A DNA stretch of 64,000 bases. Origin: Pseudolysinimonas kribbensis. Its GTDB lineage: Bacteria > Actinomycetota > Actinomycetes > Actinomycetales > Microbacteriaceae. The stretch covers positions 3,100,001-3,164,000 of the forward strand of contig NZ_BSVB01000001.1 in NCBI RefSeq assembly GCF_030161895.1, given 5' to 3'. Shown one piece after another: positions 37,675 to 46,237 of this stretch. The notes under the pieces are model-generated. The model did not search any database. It saw only the letters and a list, made by a program, of their open reading frames with translations, and had not been told where the DNA came from. The position numbers and the translations under genes were made by a program. Positions within the stretch are counted from its first letter, which is position 1. The number at the start of each line of letters is the position of its first letter.

Positions 37675-37712
37675 CGGGCCGTTCTCCTGCGGGAGGGCGG
37701 CCCGTTCGTCGT
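37675..37712 (+). terminator. GC hairpin followed by T-rich sequence
   Basis: CGGGCCG (37675-37681) pairs with CGGCCCG (37698-37704) with further pairing inside (CTCC/GGAG), then TTCGTCGTTCTC. The best intrinsic-terminator candidate for rpsO. Confidence 0.5.
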
Positions 37713-37740
37713 TCTCGGCGAGGGATTGCACGCGAGCACC

Positions 37741-37746
37741 TACGCT
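37741..37746 (+). promoter_or_regulatory. -10 box (TACGCT), leaderless type
   Basis: TACGCT ends 6 nt before the GTG at 37753 and is the reason for choosing that start over the upstream in-frame ATG. Confidence 0.5.
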
Positions 37747-37752
37747 CGGAGG

Positions 37753-37968
37753 GTGACCGACGAGCGCCGCCCTCCGCTGCGGCGGATCAGCATCCTGCGC
37801 ACGGTGATGTTCGCCGGCGTCGTCATGCTCGCCTTCCTCGCGTTCGACCCCTTCTTCGGGATCTTCCGCTACCTGTTCCGCGGCATCCTGTTCCTCGGGG
37901 TGCTCGCCTTCGCCGTCAGCTACCTCTGGCCGCTCCTCGTGCGCATTCAGCGCGCGCGACGGCGCTGA
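37753..37968 (+). CDS. Small two-helix membrane protein
   Basis: 71 residues: a basic N-terminus (DERRPPLRRISILR), hydrophobic helices at ~16-32 and ~38-58, and a basic end (RIQRARRR). No family recognised. The GTG start has TACGCT 6 nt upstream; an ATG nine codons earlier (37726) is less likely. Followed by a strong inverted repeat. Confidence 0.65.
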   Translation: MTDERRPPLRRISILRTVMFAGVVMLAFLAFDPFFGIFRYLFRGILFLGVLAFAVSYLWPLLVRIQRARRR

Positions 37969-37979
37969 CGCCGATCCAT

Positions 37980-38028
37980 CTGACGCGAATGCCCTGTGCA
38001 GGCTCCGCACACCGGGCATTCGCGTCAG
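37980..38028 (+). terminator. 15-bp perfect inverted repeat after the small membrane protein gene
   Basis: Arms 37980-37994 and 38014-38028 pair perfectly (CTGACGCGAATGCCC). A second inner stem TGTGC/GCACA (37995-37999 with 38007-38011) stacks on it with a two-base bulge. It resembles the ku hairpin in design: long arms, AT-containing core, little loop, no T tract. Confidence 0.6.
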
Positions 38029-38076
38029 CTCGATGAAGGCGGCCTCAGCGCGCGCCGGTGCTGACGCTGCGCGCGA

Positions 38077-38082
38077 TACCCT
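38077..38082 (+). promoter_or_regulatory. -10 box (TACCCT), leaderless type
   Basis: TACCCT ends 6 nt before the ATG at 38089. Confidence 0.5.
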
Positions 38083-38088
38083 CGGAGC

Positions 38089-38432
38089 ATGGCCGCAGCG
38101 AGCACCGTCGAGCAGTACATCGGAGGATTTCCTCCCGAGGTCAGGGTGCTGCTGCTCCGGCTGCGCGAGACGATCCGCCAGGCCGTGCCGAACGGCGTGG
38201 AGACGATGGTGAACGGGATGCCGACCGTCATGGTCGAGGGCCGCCCGGCCATCCAGTGGACGGCCTCCAAGAAGCGCTTCGACATCCACGACACCGCGGG
38301 CCTGCCGTCGGCGCTCGAGCGGGAGCTGGGGAGTACCGCGACGGCGACGTGCTGCAGTTCGCGTACCGCAAGGAGGTGCCGTTCGAGGTGCTGGGCGATC
38401 TCGCGAAGCACCTCGCGGCGACGCCTCGCTAG
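38089..38432 (+). CDS. DUF1801 / iron-chaperone-like (YdhG-type) protein (frameshift near 38332)
   Basis: About 114 residues after correction. TVEQYIGGFPPEVRVLLLRLRETIRQAVPNGVETMVNGMPT is typical of DUF1801; after adding one G to the run near 38332 it continues GEYRDGDVLQFAYRKEVPFEVLGDLAKHLA. Fold is related to frataxin-like/YdhG proteins; function poorly known. The stop TAG shares a CTAG palindrome with the stop of the convergent arsR-type gene (4-nt overlap). Confidence 0.78.
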
Positions 38433-38752
38433 GCGCTGTTCAGCACCCCGTCGAGCAGTCCGGGGAACCGCGACTCGACGATGTCGCGACGCAGTCGCGC
38501 GTCCTTGTTGCGGCCGCGGAGGCGGTACTCGACGAGGCCCGCCTCGCGCAGGGTCCGGAGATGATGCGACACCGTCGACTTCTGCAGGTCGAGACCCCAG
38601 TTGTCCAATCCGCAGGAATGCCACTGATCGTCCCCGAGCACGGTCAGCATCTGCAGCCTGTTCGGGTCGGCCATCGCCTGCAGCACGTCGGTGAGCTGCA
38701 TGTCCTCGGCGGCCGGCGGATCCGGCGGCAGGTGAGGGGCGTCGTCGCCCAT
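38429..38752 (-). CDS. ArsR family winged-helix regulator
   Basis: 107 residues. VLQAMADPNRLQMLTVL and DLQKSTVSHHLRTLREAGLVEYRLRGRN form the HTH and wing. Two details are unusual: a Trp/His-rich insertion (DDQWHSCGLDNWGLDL) and only one cysteine, so this is not a classical arsenite sensor. Ribosome site AGGAGG precedes the ATG, and TATTTT (38769-38774, minus) may be its -10. It is divergent from an MFS transporter and shares its control region, so it probably represses the exporter and itself. Confidence 0.87.
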   Translation of the reverse strand: MGDDAPHLPPDPPAAEDMQLTDVLQAMADPNRLQMLTVLGDDQWHSCGLDNWGLDLQKSTVSHHLRTLREAGLVEYRLRGRNKDARLRRDIVESRFPGLLDGVLNSA

Positions 38753-38776
38753 GTCGGCCCTCCTGGGTAAAATAGT

Positions 38777-38828
38777 TTGACGAACATCGAACTATCGCGC
38801 TAGGTTGACAGTATGACGAACGTCGAAC
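38777..38828 (+). promoter_or_regulatory. Shared arsR/MFS control region: -35/-10 plus a 15-bp direct repeat
   Basis: TTGACG (38777-38782), 18 nt, TAGGTT (38801-38806) and the MFS ATG 6 nt later form a leaderless promoter. TGACGAAC-A-TCGAAC at 38778-38792 recurs as TGACGAAC-G-TCGAAC at 38814-38828 (14 of 15 identical). The first copy overlaps the -35, the second the transcript start and codons 1-5. These are likely binding sites of the divergent ArsR-type protein. Confidence 0.62.
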
Positions 38829-40093
38829 AATCCTACTCCCGCTCGGGGCTCATGATGCGATGGGCGATCCTCGCCTTCGCCTTGTTCCTGATGGGCACCA
38901 ACAGCTTCGTCATCGCGGGCGTCCTGCCGCAGATCGCCCACGACCTGCAGGTGCGCACCACCGACATCGGCTTCACGATCACCGCGTACGCCCTCGTCGT
39001 GGCGGTGCTCGCTCCCGCGGCCGCCGTCACTCTCGCGCATCTCTCGCGCACCACCCTCATGGTCGCGGGGCTCGCCGCCTTCCTCGTCGGCGTCGTCATC
39101 GCCGGCATCGCGCCCGACTACGCGATCTTCGCGATCGGCCGGGTCGTCGCCGCTGTCGGCGGAGCGGCGCTCGTGCCGACCGCCACCGCGGCGGCAGCGG
39201 CCATCACGTCGCCCGAGCGCCGCGGGCAGGCGATCGCCGTCGTCGGCATCGGATTCACCCTCGCCAGCGCGGTCGGCGCTCCACTCGGCACCGCGCTGTC
39301 CGCCGTGATCGGCTGGCGCGCCGCGATGCTCATCGTCGCGGCTCTCGCCGCGCTCACCATGCCGCTGCTCGCCTTCGGCGTGCGTCGCGTGCCGCTCGGC
39401 GCGCCGATCTCGCTCGCCCGGCGTTTCGCCGTGCTCCGTGACGGCCGCATCCTGCTGCCGCTTCTGACGACCCTGTTCATCGCCGCCGGCTTCAACCTGC
39501 TCTACATCTTCAGCTCGGCGGTCACCGGTTACACCGGGACGGCGCTCGCCGCGCTGCTGCTCGTCTACGGCGTGTTCGGGATCGTCGGCAACACGATCAG
39601 CGGACCGCTCACCGACCGCTTCGGCAGCCGTCGCATCGGCATCGCGTTCATGGTCGTCGAGACCCTCGCGCTGGCCGCCGTGGCCCTGGTCGGGCACAGC
39701 TTCGTGGGCCTCGTGATCGCGTTCGTCGTGTGGGGGCTCTCGGCGTTCGGGTCGGTGATCCCCGTGCAGCACCGCCTGCTCGCGGTGGACTCGCGCACGG
39801 CGTCCGTCGCGATCTCGTGGTTCAGCACGGCGCTCTACCTCGGGATCGCGATCGCGCCGCTGGCCGGGGCGGCCTCGCTGTCGGCGGGCGACACGGCGCT
39901 CATCCCGGTGTTCGGCGCGGTCGCGACCCTGGTCGGACTCGTGGCGTTCGTGGCCGGCTACGCGCTGCGCGGGCGTCGCCAGAGCGCGGCCGAGGAGACC
40001 GCGGCGGTCGAGCTGGCCGAGGAGGCGGAGCCGCCGGGGCAGGGGGCGGCGCAGCGGGAGACGCCCCAGGAGGCGGCTACCCTCGGGTCGTGA
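38813..40093 (+). CDS. MFS transporter (drug/metabolite exporter type)
   Basis: 426 residues with 12 predicted helices. Sugar/drug-exporter DHA1 features: FALFLMGTNSFVIAGVLPQIAHDL in helix 1, AVGGAALVPTATAAAAAI in helix 4-5 and GPLTDRFGSRRIGIAF, the motif A loop, in the second half. Probably exports a toxic or signalling compound sensed by the divergent ArsR-type regulator. The stop overlaps the next gene (GTGA). Confidence 0.88.
   Translation: MTNVEQSYSRSGLMMRWAILAFALFLMGTNSFVIAGVLPQIAHDLQVRTTDIGFTITAYALVVAVLAPAAAVTLAHLSRTTLMVAGLAAFLVGVVIAGIAPDYAIFAIGRVVAAVGGAALVPTATAAAAAITSPERRGQAIAVVGIGFTLASAVGAPLGTALSAVIGWRAAMLIVAALAALTMPLLAFGVRRVPLGAPISLARRFAVLRDGRILLPLLTTLFIAAGFNLLYIFSSAVTGYTGTALAALLLVYGVFGIVGNTISGPLTDRFGSRRIGIAFMVVETLALAAVALVGHSFVGLVIAFVVWGLSAFGSVIPVQHRLLAVDSRTASVAISWFSTALYLGIAIAPLAGAASLSAGDTALIPVFGAVATLVGLVAFVAGYALRGRRQSAAEETAAVELAEEAEPPGQGAAQRETPQEAATLGS
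40078..40083 (+). promoter_or_regulatory. -10 box (TACCCT), leaderless type, inside the MFS gene
   Basis: TACCCT ends 6 nt before the GTG of the AraC-type gene at 40090, so this gene may also be transcribed separately. Confidence 0.45.
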
Positions 40094-40560
40094 CCCCCGA
40101 GCGGCTCGCGCAGCTGACCGCGCTGCGCCGCGCCCGCGACCTCATGGACCGCGAGTACGCCCGTCCACTCGACGTCGCCGCCATGGCCGCGACCGCGTTC
40201 ATGTCGCCCGCCCACTTCTCCCGGCAGTTCCGGGCGGCCTACGGCGAGACGCCGTACGGCTATCTCATGACACGACGCATCGAGCGCGCGATGGCACTGC
40301 TGCGGGGCGGGATGAGCGTGACCGACGCCTGCATGGCGGTCGGGGCGACATCCCTCGGCTCGTTCAGCTCGAAGTTCAGCGAGATCGTGGGCGAGACCCC
40401 GAGCGCGTACCGCGCGCGCGAGCACGCCGCGATCGAGGCGATGCCGGAGTGCTTCGCCCGCATCCTGGGTCGGCCGCCGTATGTGCGGGCCGAACTGCGC
40501 GACGCGTCGAGGGGGCAGTCGAGCAGGATCGAAGAAGCCGCCGCCACGTCGCGCACCTAG
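40090..40560 (+). CDS. AraC-type HTH regulator lacking a sensor domain
   Basis: 156 residues, mostly the double HTH: RPLDVAAMAATAFMSPAHFSRQFRAAYGETPYGYLMTRRIERAM and TDACMAVGATSLGSFSSKFSEIVGETPSAYR. No N-terminal ligand-binding domain, only a ~50-residue C-terminal extension (PECFARILGRPP). The start GTG overlaps the MFS stop. A VOC protein gene follows after 9 nt; pairs of such AraC and VOC proteins are common in actinobacteria, with the VOC gene as target or partner. Confidence 0.87.
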   Translation: MTPERLAQLTALRRARDLMDREYARPLDVAAMAATAFMSPAHFSRQFRAAYGETPYGYLMTRRIERAMALLRGGMSVTDACMAVGATSLGSFSSKFSEIVGETPSAYRAREHAAIEAMPECFARILGRPPYVRAELRDASRGQSSRIEEAAATSRT

Positions 40561-40563
40561 CGT
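40558..40563 (+). promoter_or_regulatory. -10 box (TAGCGT), leaderless type
   Basis: TAGCGT includes the stop of the AraC-type gene and ends 6 nt before the ATG at 40570. Confidence 0.5.
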
Positions 40564-40569
40564 GGCGGC

Positions 40570-40974
40570 ATGAGCATCGCAGTCCAGTACATCAACATCA
40601 CCGTCCACGACGTCGACGCGGCCCTTCCCTTCTACCGGGACGGTCTCGGCCTCGAGGTGCTGAACGACGTCCCCGCCGGCGAGCACCGCTGGCTCACGCT
40701 CGGGAGCCCCGAACAGCCCGACGTCGCCCTGGTGCTGAGCGATCCGCACGCGGGCCGCTCGAAGGCGGACGGCGACCTCGTCGGGGAGCTGCTCGCGAAG
40801 GGCACCCTCCTCGGCCCGATCATCTTCCGCACCGACGATCTCGACTCGACCTTCGAGAAGGTGCGCCAGACCGGCGCCGAGGTCATGCAGGAGCCGTCCG
40901 ACCAGCCGTGGGGTCCGCGCGACTGCGCCTTCCGCGACCCGTCGGGCAACCACGTGCGGATCAGCCAGGCCTGA
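40570..40974 (+). CDS. VOC family (glyoxalase/dioxygenase fold) protein
   Basis: 134 residues with paired beta-alpha-beta-beta-beta units: INITVHDVDAALPFYRDGLGLEV and PIIFRTDDLDSTFEKVRQTGAEV...AFRDPSGNHVRISQA. Such proteins bind a metal or small ligand; reactions range from glyoxalase to drug sequestration. The His/Glu metal positions are only partly evident, so a binding rather than catalytic role is possible. Paired with the AraC-type regulator upstream. Confidence 0.88.
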   Translation: MSIAVQYINITVHDVDAALPFYRDGLGLEVLNDVPAGEHRWLTLGSPEQPDVALVLSDPHAGRSKADGDLVGELLAKGTLLGPIIFRTDDLDSTFEKVRQTGAEVMQEPSDQPWGPRDCAFRDPSGNHVRISQA

Positions 40975-41027
40975 CCGCCGCGCGGTCGTGCCCGACCACG
41001 GTCGGGTGACTCGTCAACGACGTGCGG

Positions 41028-41033
41028 TAGCGT
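41028..41033 (+). promoter_or_regulatory. -10 box (TAGCGT), leaderless type
   Basis: TAGCGT ends 7 nt before the ATG at 41041. Confidence 0.5.
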
Positions 41034-41040
41034 GCGCCCC

Positions 41041-41766
41041 ATGGGACGCATGGTCGACATCGGGGGCGTGGACGTGTACCGCGCCGAGGCCGTCGGACCG
41101 CTCACGGGCGGTCTGATCCTCATCGAGGAGATCTGGGGCCTGGTGCCCCACATCCGGGCGGTGGCCGATCGGTTCGCCGGCGAGGGCTATCTCGTGCTCG
41201 CACCGGAGCTGCTGGGCGACGTTCTCGGCTCGGCCAATGGGCAGGAGCTGATGGAGGCGCGCAACGACCCGGATGAGGCGCGCCGCACCGCGGTGCAGCC
41301 GCAGTTGCGCGAGCTGTTCTCCGGCATGCAGGACTCGGCGTTCGCCGCAGGCGCCGTCGCCAAGCTGACGAAGCTCGTCGACGCGCTCGAGGCAGAGCCG
41401 GGCGTCGACGGCCGGATCGCCGTGCTCGGGTTCTGCTTCGGCGGCACCTACGCGTTCGCGCTGGCTGCGGCCGACCCGCGGGTGAGGGCGGCCGTGCCGT
41501 TCTACGGCACCGCCCCGGCCGCCGGCGACATCGCGAAGGTCGGCTGCCCCGTGCATGCCTTCTACGGCCAGCAGGACGAGCGGCTGATCGCAGCGCTGCC
41601 CGGGGTGCGGTCGGCGTTCGCGGATGCCGGCAAGGACTTCACGGCGACGGTGTACCCGGATGCCGGCCACGCGTTCTTCAACGACACCAACCCGCACGCC
41701 TTCAACGCCGCCGATGCGGCCGACGCGTGGCAGAAGGCGACGGCGTTCCTCGCCGCGCACCTCTGA
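41041..41766 (+). CDS. Dienelactone hydrolase family protein
   Basis: 241 residues. Alpha/beta hydrolase with a cysteine nucleophile in LGFCFGGTYAF (residue ~135), aspartate in YGQQDERLI (~180) and histidine in YPDAGHAFFND (~210): the Cys-Asp-His triad of dienelactone hydrolases. LIVIEE-type start LILIEEIWGL is also typical. Would hydrolyse a lactone or ester in aromatic degradation or a related pathway. ATG 41041 has TAGCGT 7 nt upstream. The next gene starts 20 nt later. Confidence 0.9.
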   Translation: MGRMVDIGGVDVYRAEAVGPLTGGLILIEEIWGLVPHIRAVADRFAGEGYLVLAPELLGDVLGSANGQELMEARNDPDEARRTAVQPQLRELFSGMQDSAFAAGAVAKLTKLVDALEAEPGVDGRIAVLGFCFGGTYAFALAAADPRVRAAVPFYGTAPAAGDIAKVGCPVHAFYGQQDERLIAALPGVRSAFADAGKDFTATVYPDAGHAFFNDTNPHAFNAADAADAWQKATAFLAAHL

Positions 41767-41785
41767 CACGCGGCAGAATCGGGGC

Positions 41786-43231
41786 GTGATCCCCCTCGAC
41801 CCCGTCGGCTCGCTCCGGTCCCGCGCCGCCGCGGACCCGGACGGCGCGGCGCTGATCGCCGCCGACGCACGTCTCACCGCGGAGGAGGCCTGGGACTCGG
41901 TCGCTCGGATCGCGCTGCGACTGCGGGAGCAGGGCGTCGGACCGGGCACGGTGGTGGGGGTGGCGCTCCCGCCGCTGCTGCAGCCGGTGCTCGCCCTCGC
42001 GCTCTGGGGGCTCGGCGCGATCGGAGCAGTCGCGCCCGTTCCCGGACTGGAGCGCGGGCGCGTGCTCGACATCCTGGTGACGCCCGTGCCGGCCGCCGAT
42101 CTGCCCGTCGAGCGTCAGCTGCTCGTCGACGACCGCTGGCTCACCGGCACCGCCGAGCTCGACCCCGCCGCCTTCGAGCCGGTTCTTCGGACGGGCGACG
42201 ATCTCGTGCGCCTGGTGTTCTCGAGCGGCACGACGGGCGCGCCCAAGGCGATCCCGTTCACGAGCGACGAGATCCGGGAGCGCGTGGTGCGCTCGCGGGA
42301 GAACTGGCTGCTGCGGCATCCGGCGCTCACGACTCTCGGGCTGGGGACGATCAGCGGATCGGCGACCTTCTTCGCGGCCGTCGACGACGGGATCGCGTAT
42401 CTGGTGCCGGGTTCGGCCGACCAGAACCTGCGGGTGCTGGCCGACGTGCGTGCGCACGTCGTGCACGGGTCGCCCGCGCAGCTCTCGGAGCTGCTCACGA
42501 CCGTTCGTCGCCGGCAGGCGACCCTGCCCGCGCTGGAGACGGCGCAATCCGTGGGCAGCCCGCTGCCGGGCGCGCTCGCGCAGCGCCTCGAGCGCGAGCT
42601 CGGCGTCGTGGTCGAGGTGATCTACGGCGCGACCGAGGTGGGGGCGGTCACGCTGCGCCGCGGCCCGGCGCGGGAGCCCGGTGACGTCGGAACGGTCCTC
42701 GACTACGCCACCGTCGAGGTGCTCGACGACGACGGGCGTCCGGTGCCCGATGGCGAGACCGGTCTCGTGCGCATCCGACGTCCCCTGCAGGCGCAGGCGT
42801 CGTTCCGCGGCGGGGCCGACGACGACGCTGCGTTCCAGGACGGCTGGTTCGTGCCGGGCGACCTGGGCCGCCTCGTCGACGGGCGGCTCATCCTCGGCGC
42901 GCGGCGATCCGAGCTGATCAATGCGGCCGGGCTCAAGGTCGATCCGGAGCGGGTGGAGCAGGCGGCGCTGCGGCAGCCCGGTGTGCGTGACGCTGCCGCG
43001 TTCGCGGTATCCGATGCCCGCGGCGTCGCCGCCGTCGGCTTGTCCGTCGTCACGGACGACGGGGTCGATTCGCAGCGACTCGTCGCCGCCCTGCGCCGCG
43101 AGCTCGGTGACGCCACGCCGCGCATCTGCCACCGCGTGGCTTCGTTGCCGCGTACCGAGAACGGCAAGCTCCGGCGCGCGCAGATCGCGGCCGACGTGCA
43201 GAGCCGGCTGGATCGCACCATCGAGTTCTGA
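41786..43231 (+). CDS. AMP-binding (ANL superfamily) enzyme
   Basis: 481 residues. Adenylate-forming motifs: FSSGTTGAPKAIPF (A3, P-loop), IYGATEVGAVTLRR (A5), GWFVPGDLGRLVDGRLILGARRSELI (A7-A8) and LPRTENGKLRRAQI with the catalytic lysine (A10). The N-terminal domain is short, so it is at the small end for acyl-CoA synthetases. Substrate unknown. GTG start with a CAGAAT box 6 nt upstream. Follows the dienelactone hydrolase on the same strand, so both could serve degradation of an organic acid. Confidence 0.87.
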   Translation: MIPLDPVGSLRSRAAADPDGAALIAADARLTAEEAWDSVARIALRLREQGVGPGTVVGVALPPLLQPVLALALWGLGAIGAVAPVPGLERGRVLDILVTPVPAADLPVERQLLVDDRWLTGTAELDPAAFEPVLRTGDDLVRLVFSSGTTGAPKAIPFTSDEIRERVVRSRENWLLRHPALTTLGLGTISGSATFFAAVDDGIAYLVPGSADQNLRVLADVRAHVVHGSPAQLSELLTTVRRRQATLPALETAQSVGSPLPGALAQRLERELGVVVEVIYGATEVGAVTLRRGPAREPGDVGTVLDYATVEVLDDDGRPVPDGETGLVRIRRPLQAQASFRGGADDDAAFQDGWFVPGDLGRLVDGRLILGARRSELINAAGLKVDPERVEQAALRQPGVRDAAAFAVSDARGVAAVGLSVVTDDGVDSQRLVAALRRELGDATPRICHRVASLPRTENGKLRRAQIAADVQSRLDRTIEF

Positions 43232-43279
43232 CGACTGCTACTCTGGCGCGGAATCTTTCCCGCCCGGCTGGAGCCATCA

Positions 43280-44218
43280 ATGACGACTCGACTCACCCGC
43301 GGATTCGCGACCCTCGGTGTCCTGGGCCTCGGCGCGGGAGGTGCGCTCGCGGTGGCGGGCGCGGCTTCCCCGCTCTCGGGTTCGCCGGCACCTGCCCGAC
43401 CACGGCGCCGGCAGCGACGCTCGTCGCGGACAACGTCTGCGAGGTGCGCTTCACCACGGCGGGCGACCACACGTTCACGGTCCCCTCCGGTGTCAGCAAG
43501 CTCTCGGCGGTGCTGGTCGGTGCGGGTGGCGGCGGTGGGCACGCGACCTCGGACGATGACGTCCCTGCCAACGTCGAATACGCCGGCGGTGGCGGAGACG
43601 TCCAGTACGTCGACAGTGTCGCCGGATCGACGGTGTCGATCCACGTGGGGACCGCAGGATCCGGTTCGACCTTCGGGGTGGGCGGTAACGGCGAGGCGAC
43701 GCAGGTAGCGACCTCGACGGCGAACGGCGGCCTCGGTGGCAACGATGACACCAATCCGGGCTCGACGCAGGGCTTCAGCGGGTCCGGCCTGGCGTCGGGC
43801 CTCTGCCACGCCAACCCGAACCTCTCTCGGTGGCGGCGCGAAGACCGCGGCGACCAACACCCAGGCGGACTGCGCGTACGGCGCGGGGCTGACGATCGCC
43901 GGCCTCAGCGGCATCGGCGCATCCACGCTCTTCCCGGCGGGCTCATTCGAGTCGACCGTATACGGCAACGGTGGCAGCGTCGATGCCGGTCCCGCGGGCA
44001 CGACCGATCCCGGTTCCGGTGGCAGCGTCGTCGACGAGGAGGGGCAGGACGGGGCCGATGGTCTCGTGATCCTCCGGTTCGCGGCACTGCCTCCGAAGCC
44101 CGAGCTCGCAGCGACCGGCATGGGCGTGAGCACGGCGATTCCGGCACTCGGGGCGTTCGCGCTGGCCGGCGGCGCCGTGCTGCTCGCGCTCTCGCGACGC
44201 CGCTCGCGTCGCGCCTGA
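43280..44218 (+). CDS. Glycine-rich surface protein with LAATG sortase signal (two frameshifts)
   Basis: About 313 residues after correction. A Sec-type signal peptide (GFATLGVLGLGAGGALAVAGAA) is followed by a glycine-rich domain (HTFTVPSGVSKLSAVLVGAGGGGG...) of the kind seen in secreted bacterial proteins. The C-terminus has LAATG, a hydrophobic helix (AIPALGAFALAGGAVLLAL) and SRRRSRRA: a cell-wall sorting signal of the LAxTG type used by class E sortases. No sortase gene is in the window. One G is missing near 43391; two bases of a CT repeat near 43828 are missing (SLGGGAKTA). Confidence 0.78.
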
Positions 44219-44304
44219 CACCAGAGCTGGGGGCTGCGGTCTGACGTCCGCGCGCCGGTAGGGTTCGAGCGCCCCTTTCCGGCGAGCGACAACCGAGCCC
44301 CGCC

Positions 44305-46191
44305 ATGACCCAGAACAAGCCCGGCCTCGGCGAGCGATTCCGCTATTGGTTCGACGGCTGGATGTCGCGCGGCACCGGCGCGCTCATCGCGCTGCTCGCG
44401 ATCGTCACCGCCGTCCTCGTGGTGCTCGTCACCCTCATCACGTTCGCGCTGGGTTCCGGTGCGCGACCGGAGGGTCAGCCGCACGGGTTCCTCGACCTGC
44501 TCTGGGCGACGCTCATGCGCGCGATCGACTCCGGCACCCTGGCCGGCGACAACGGCTGGGGCTACCGCGGCCTCATGCTCGTCATCACGATCGCCGGCAT
44601 CGTGATCGTCGCGAGCCTGATCAGCATCATCTCCGGCGCGTTCGACGCGAAGGTCGACGAGCTGCGCAAGGGTCGCTCGCGCGTGCTCGAGACCGACCAC
44701 ACGCTCATCCTGGGCTGGAGCCATAAGGTCTTCGCGCTCATCCACGAGATCTCGATCGCCAACGAATCGCGCGGTCGCAGCGCGATCGTCATCCTCGCCG
44801 ACATGGACAAGGTCGAGATGGAGGACGCCATCCGCACCGAGGTCGGCCCGACGGGCAGGACCCGCATCGTCTGCCGCACCGGCGATCCGATGAACCTGCG
44901 CGATCTCGAGCTCGGCAATCCGGATGCCGCCCGTTCGATCATCGTGCTCGGCGCGGACGGCGACGACGATCCCGATGCGACCGTCATCAAGACGACCCTC
45001 GCGCTCACCAACAACAAGAACCGCAAGGCCGGGCGCTACCACATCGTCGGCGAGCTCGCGCACGGCGCGAACCTCGAGGCCGGCCGACTCGTCGGCCGCG
45101 ACGAGGCGCACTGGGTGCTGGCACTCGACCTCATCAGTCGCGTCACCGTGCAGAGCTGCCGGCAGAGTGGGCTGAGCGTCGTCTACACGGAGCTGCTCGA
45201 CTTCGAGGGCGACGAGATCTACTTCACGGATCAGCCGAGCCTCCACGGGCGCACGTACTTCGACGCCCAGATCGCCTTCTCCGACTGCACGGTCATCGGG
45301 ATCGTCACGCCGGATGCCGTGCTCATCAACCCGGCGCCCGACACCGTGTACGTCGCCGGCCACCAGCTCGTCGTCATCGCGGAGGACGACAGCACCATCC
45401 GGCTCGGCGGCGATCCGGTGCCCGCCGACGAGTCGGCGATCGCATCGCCGACTCCGTACGAGCCGCAGCCCGAGCACACCATCATCCTCGGCATCAACTC
45501 GGGGCTTCGGGTCATGCTCGACGAACTGCACTCGTACGTCGCGGCCGGCTCGACGGTCACGATCGTGGCGGACGCGCTCGAGCCGGAGCTGCCCGACTAT
45601 CCCGGGATGTCCGTGACCTTCACGCGCGCCGATCCGACCCAGCGCGGCGTGCTCGACGACCTCGTGATCGGGCCCCATCATCACGTGATCGTGCTGGCGG
45701 CGCGCGACACGCTGCCCGCCCAGCGCGCCGACGCGCGGACGCTCGTGACGCTCCTGCACCTGCGCGAGATCGCCGACGAGACCGGCGCCGAGCTGAACAT
45801 CGTGAGCGAGATGCTCGACGACCGCAACCGCGAACTCGCGGAGGTCACGAAGGCCGACGACTTCATCGTGAGCGAGAAGCTCGTGAGCCTCATGCTGTCG
45901 CAGATCAGTGAGAACGAGCGGCTCTCGGACGTGTTCCGGGTGCTGTTCGACAGTGCGGGCAGCGAGGTCTACATCCGCCCGGCGGAGCTGTACATCGCCC
46001 CCGGCGCCGAGGTCGACTTCTACACGATCGCCGCCGCCGCCCGACGCGTGAACGAGACCGCGATCGGATACCGGATCGCGGCCGAGTCGCACGACGCAGA
46101 TGCCGCGTACGGCGTGCGCGTGAATCCGCCCAAGGCGGCGCGCGTCTCCTTCGCCGCCGGCGACAGGATCATCGTCCTCGCCGAGGAATAG
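44305..46191 (+). CDS. CASTOR/POLLUX-type ion channel with RCK-like domains
   Basis: 628 residues, intact. Two N-terminal membrane helices (~22-52 and ~85-110) with a pore-loop-like segment between (LDLLWATLMRAIDSGTLAG). Two tandem NAD-binding/RCK-like domains follow (HTLILGWSHKVFALIHEI; LGADGDDDPDATVIKTTLAL; HTIILGINSGLRVMLDELH) to ~480, then TrkA-C-like tails. Matches the plant CASTOR/POLLUX and bacterial homologues, ligand-gated cation channels (K+ or Ca2+). Bacterial function is little studied. It lies between the sorted surface protein and a FUSC membrane protein. Confidence 0.9.
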   Translation: MTQNKPGLGERFRYWFDGWMSRGTGALIALLAIVTAVLVVLVTLITFALGSGARPEGQPHGFLDLLWATLMRAIDSGTLAGDNGWGYRGLMLVITIAGIVIVASLISIISGAFDAKVDELRKGRSRVLETDHTLILGWSHKVFALIHEISIANESRGRSAIVILADMDKVEMEDAIRTEVGPTGRTRIVCRTGDPMNLRDLELGNPDAARSIIVLGADGDDDPDATVIKTTLALTNNKNRKAGRYHIVGELAHGANLEAGRLVGRDEAHWVLALDLISRVTVQSCRQSGLSVVYTELLDFEGDEIYFTDQPSLHGRTYFDAQIAFSDCTVIGIVTPDAVLINPAPDTVYVAGHQLVVIAEDDSTIRLGGDPVPADESAIASPTPYEPQPEHTIILGINSGLRVMLDELHSYVAAGSTVTIVADALEPELPDYPGMSVTFTRADPTQRGVLDDLVIGPHHHVIVLAARDTLPAQRADARTLVTLLHLREIADETGAELNIVSEMLDDRNRELAEVTKADDFIVSEKLVSLMLSQISENERLSDVFRVLFDSAGSEVYIRPAELYIAPGAEVDFYTIAAAARRVNETAIGYRIAAESHDADAAYGVRVNPPKAARVSFAAGDRIIVLAEE

Positions 46192-46237
46192 CCGGGCGGC
46201 TGGCGCGCCGGCCCGATCGGGGCGGATCCTGACAGGG

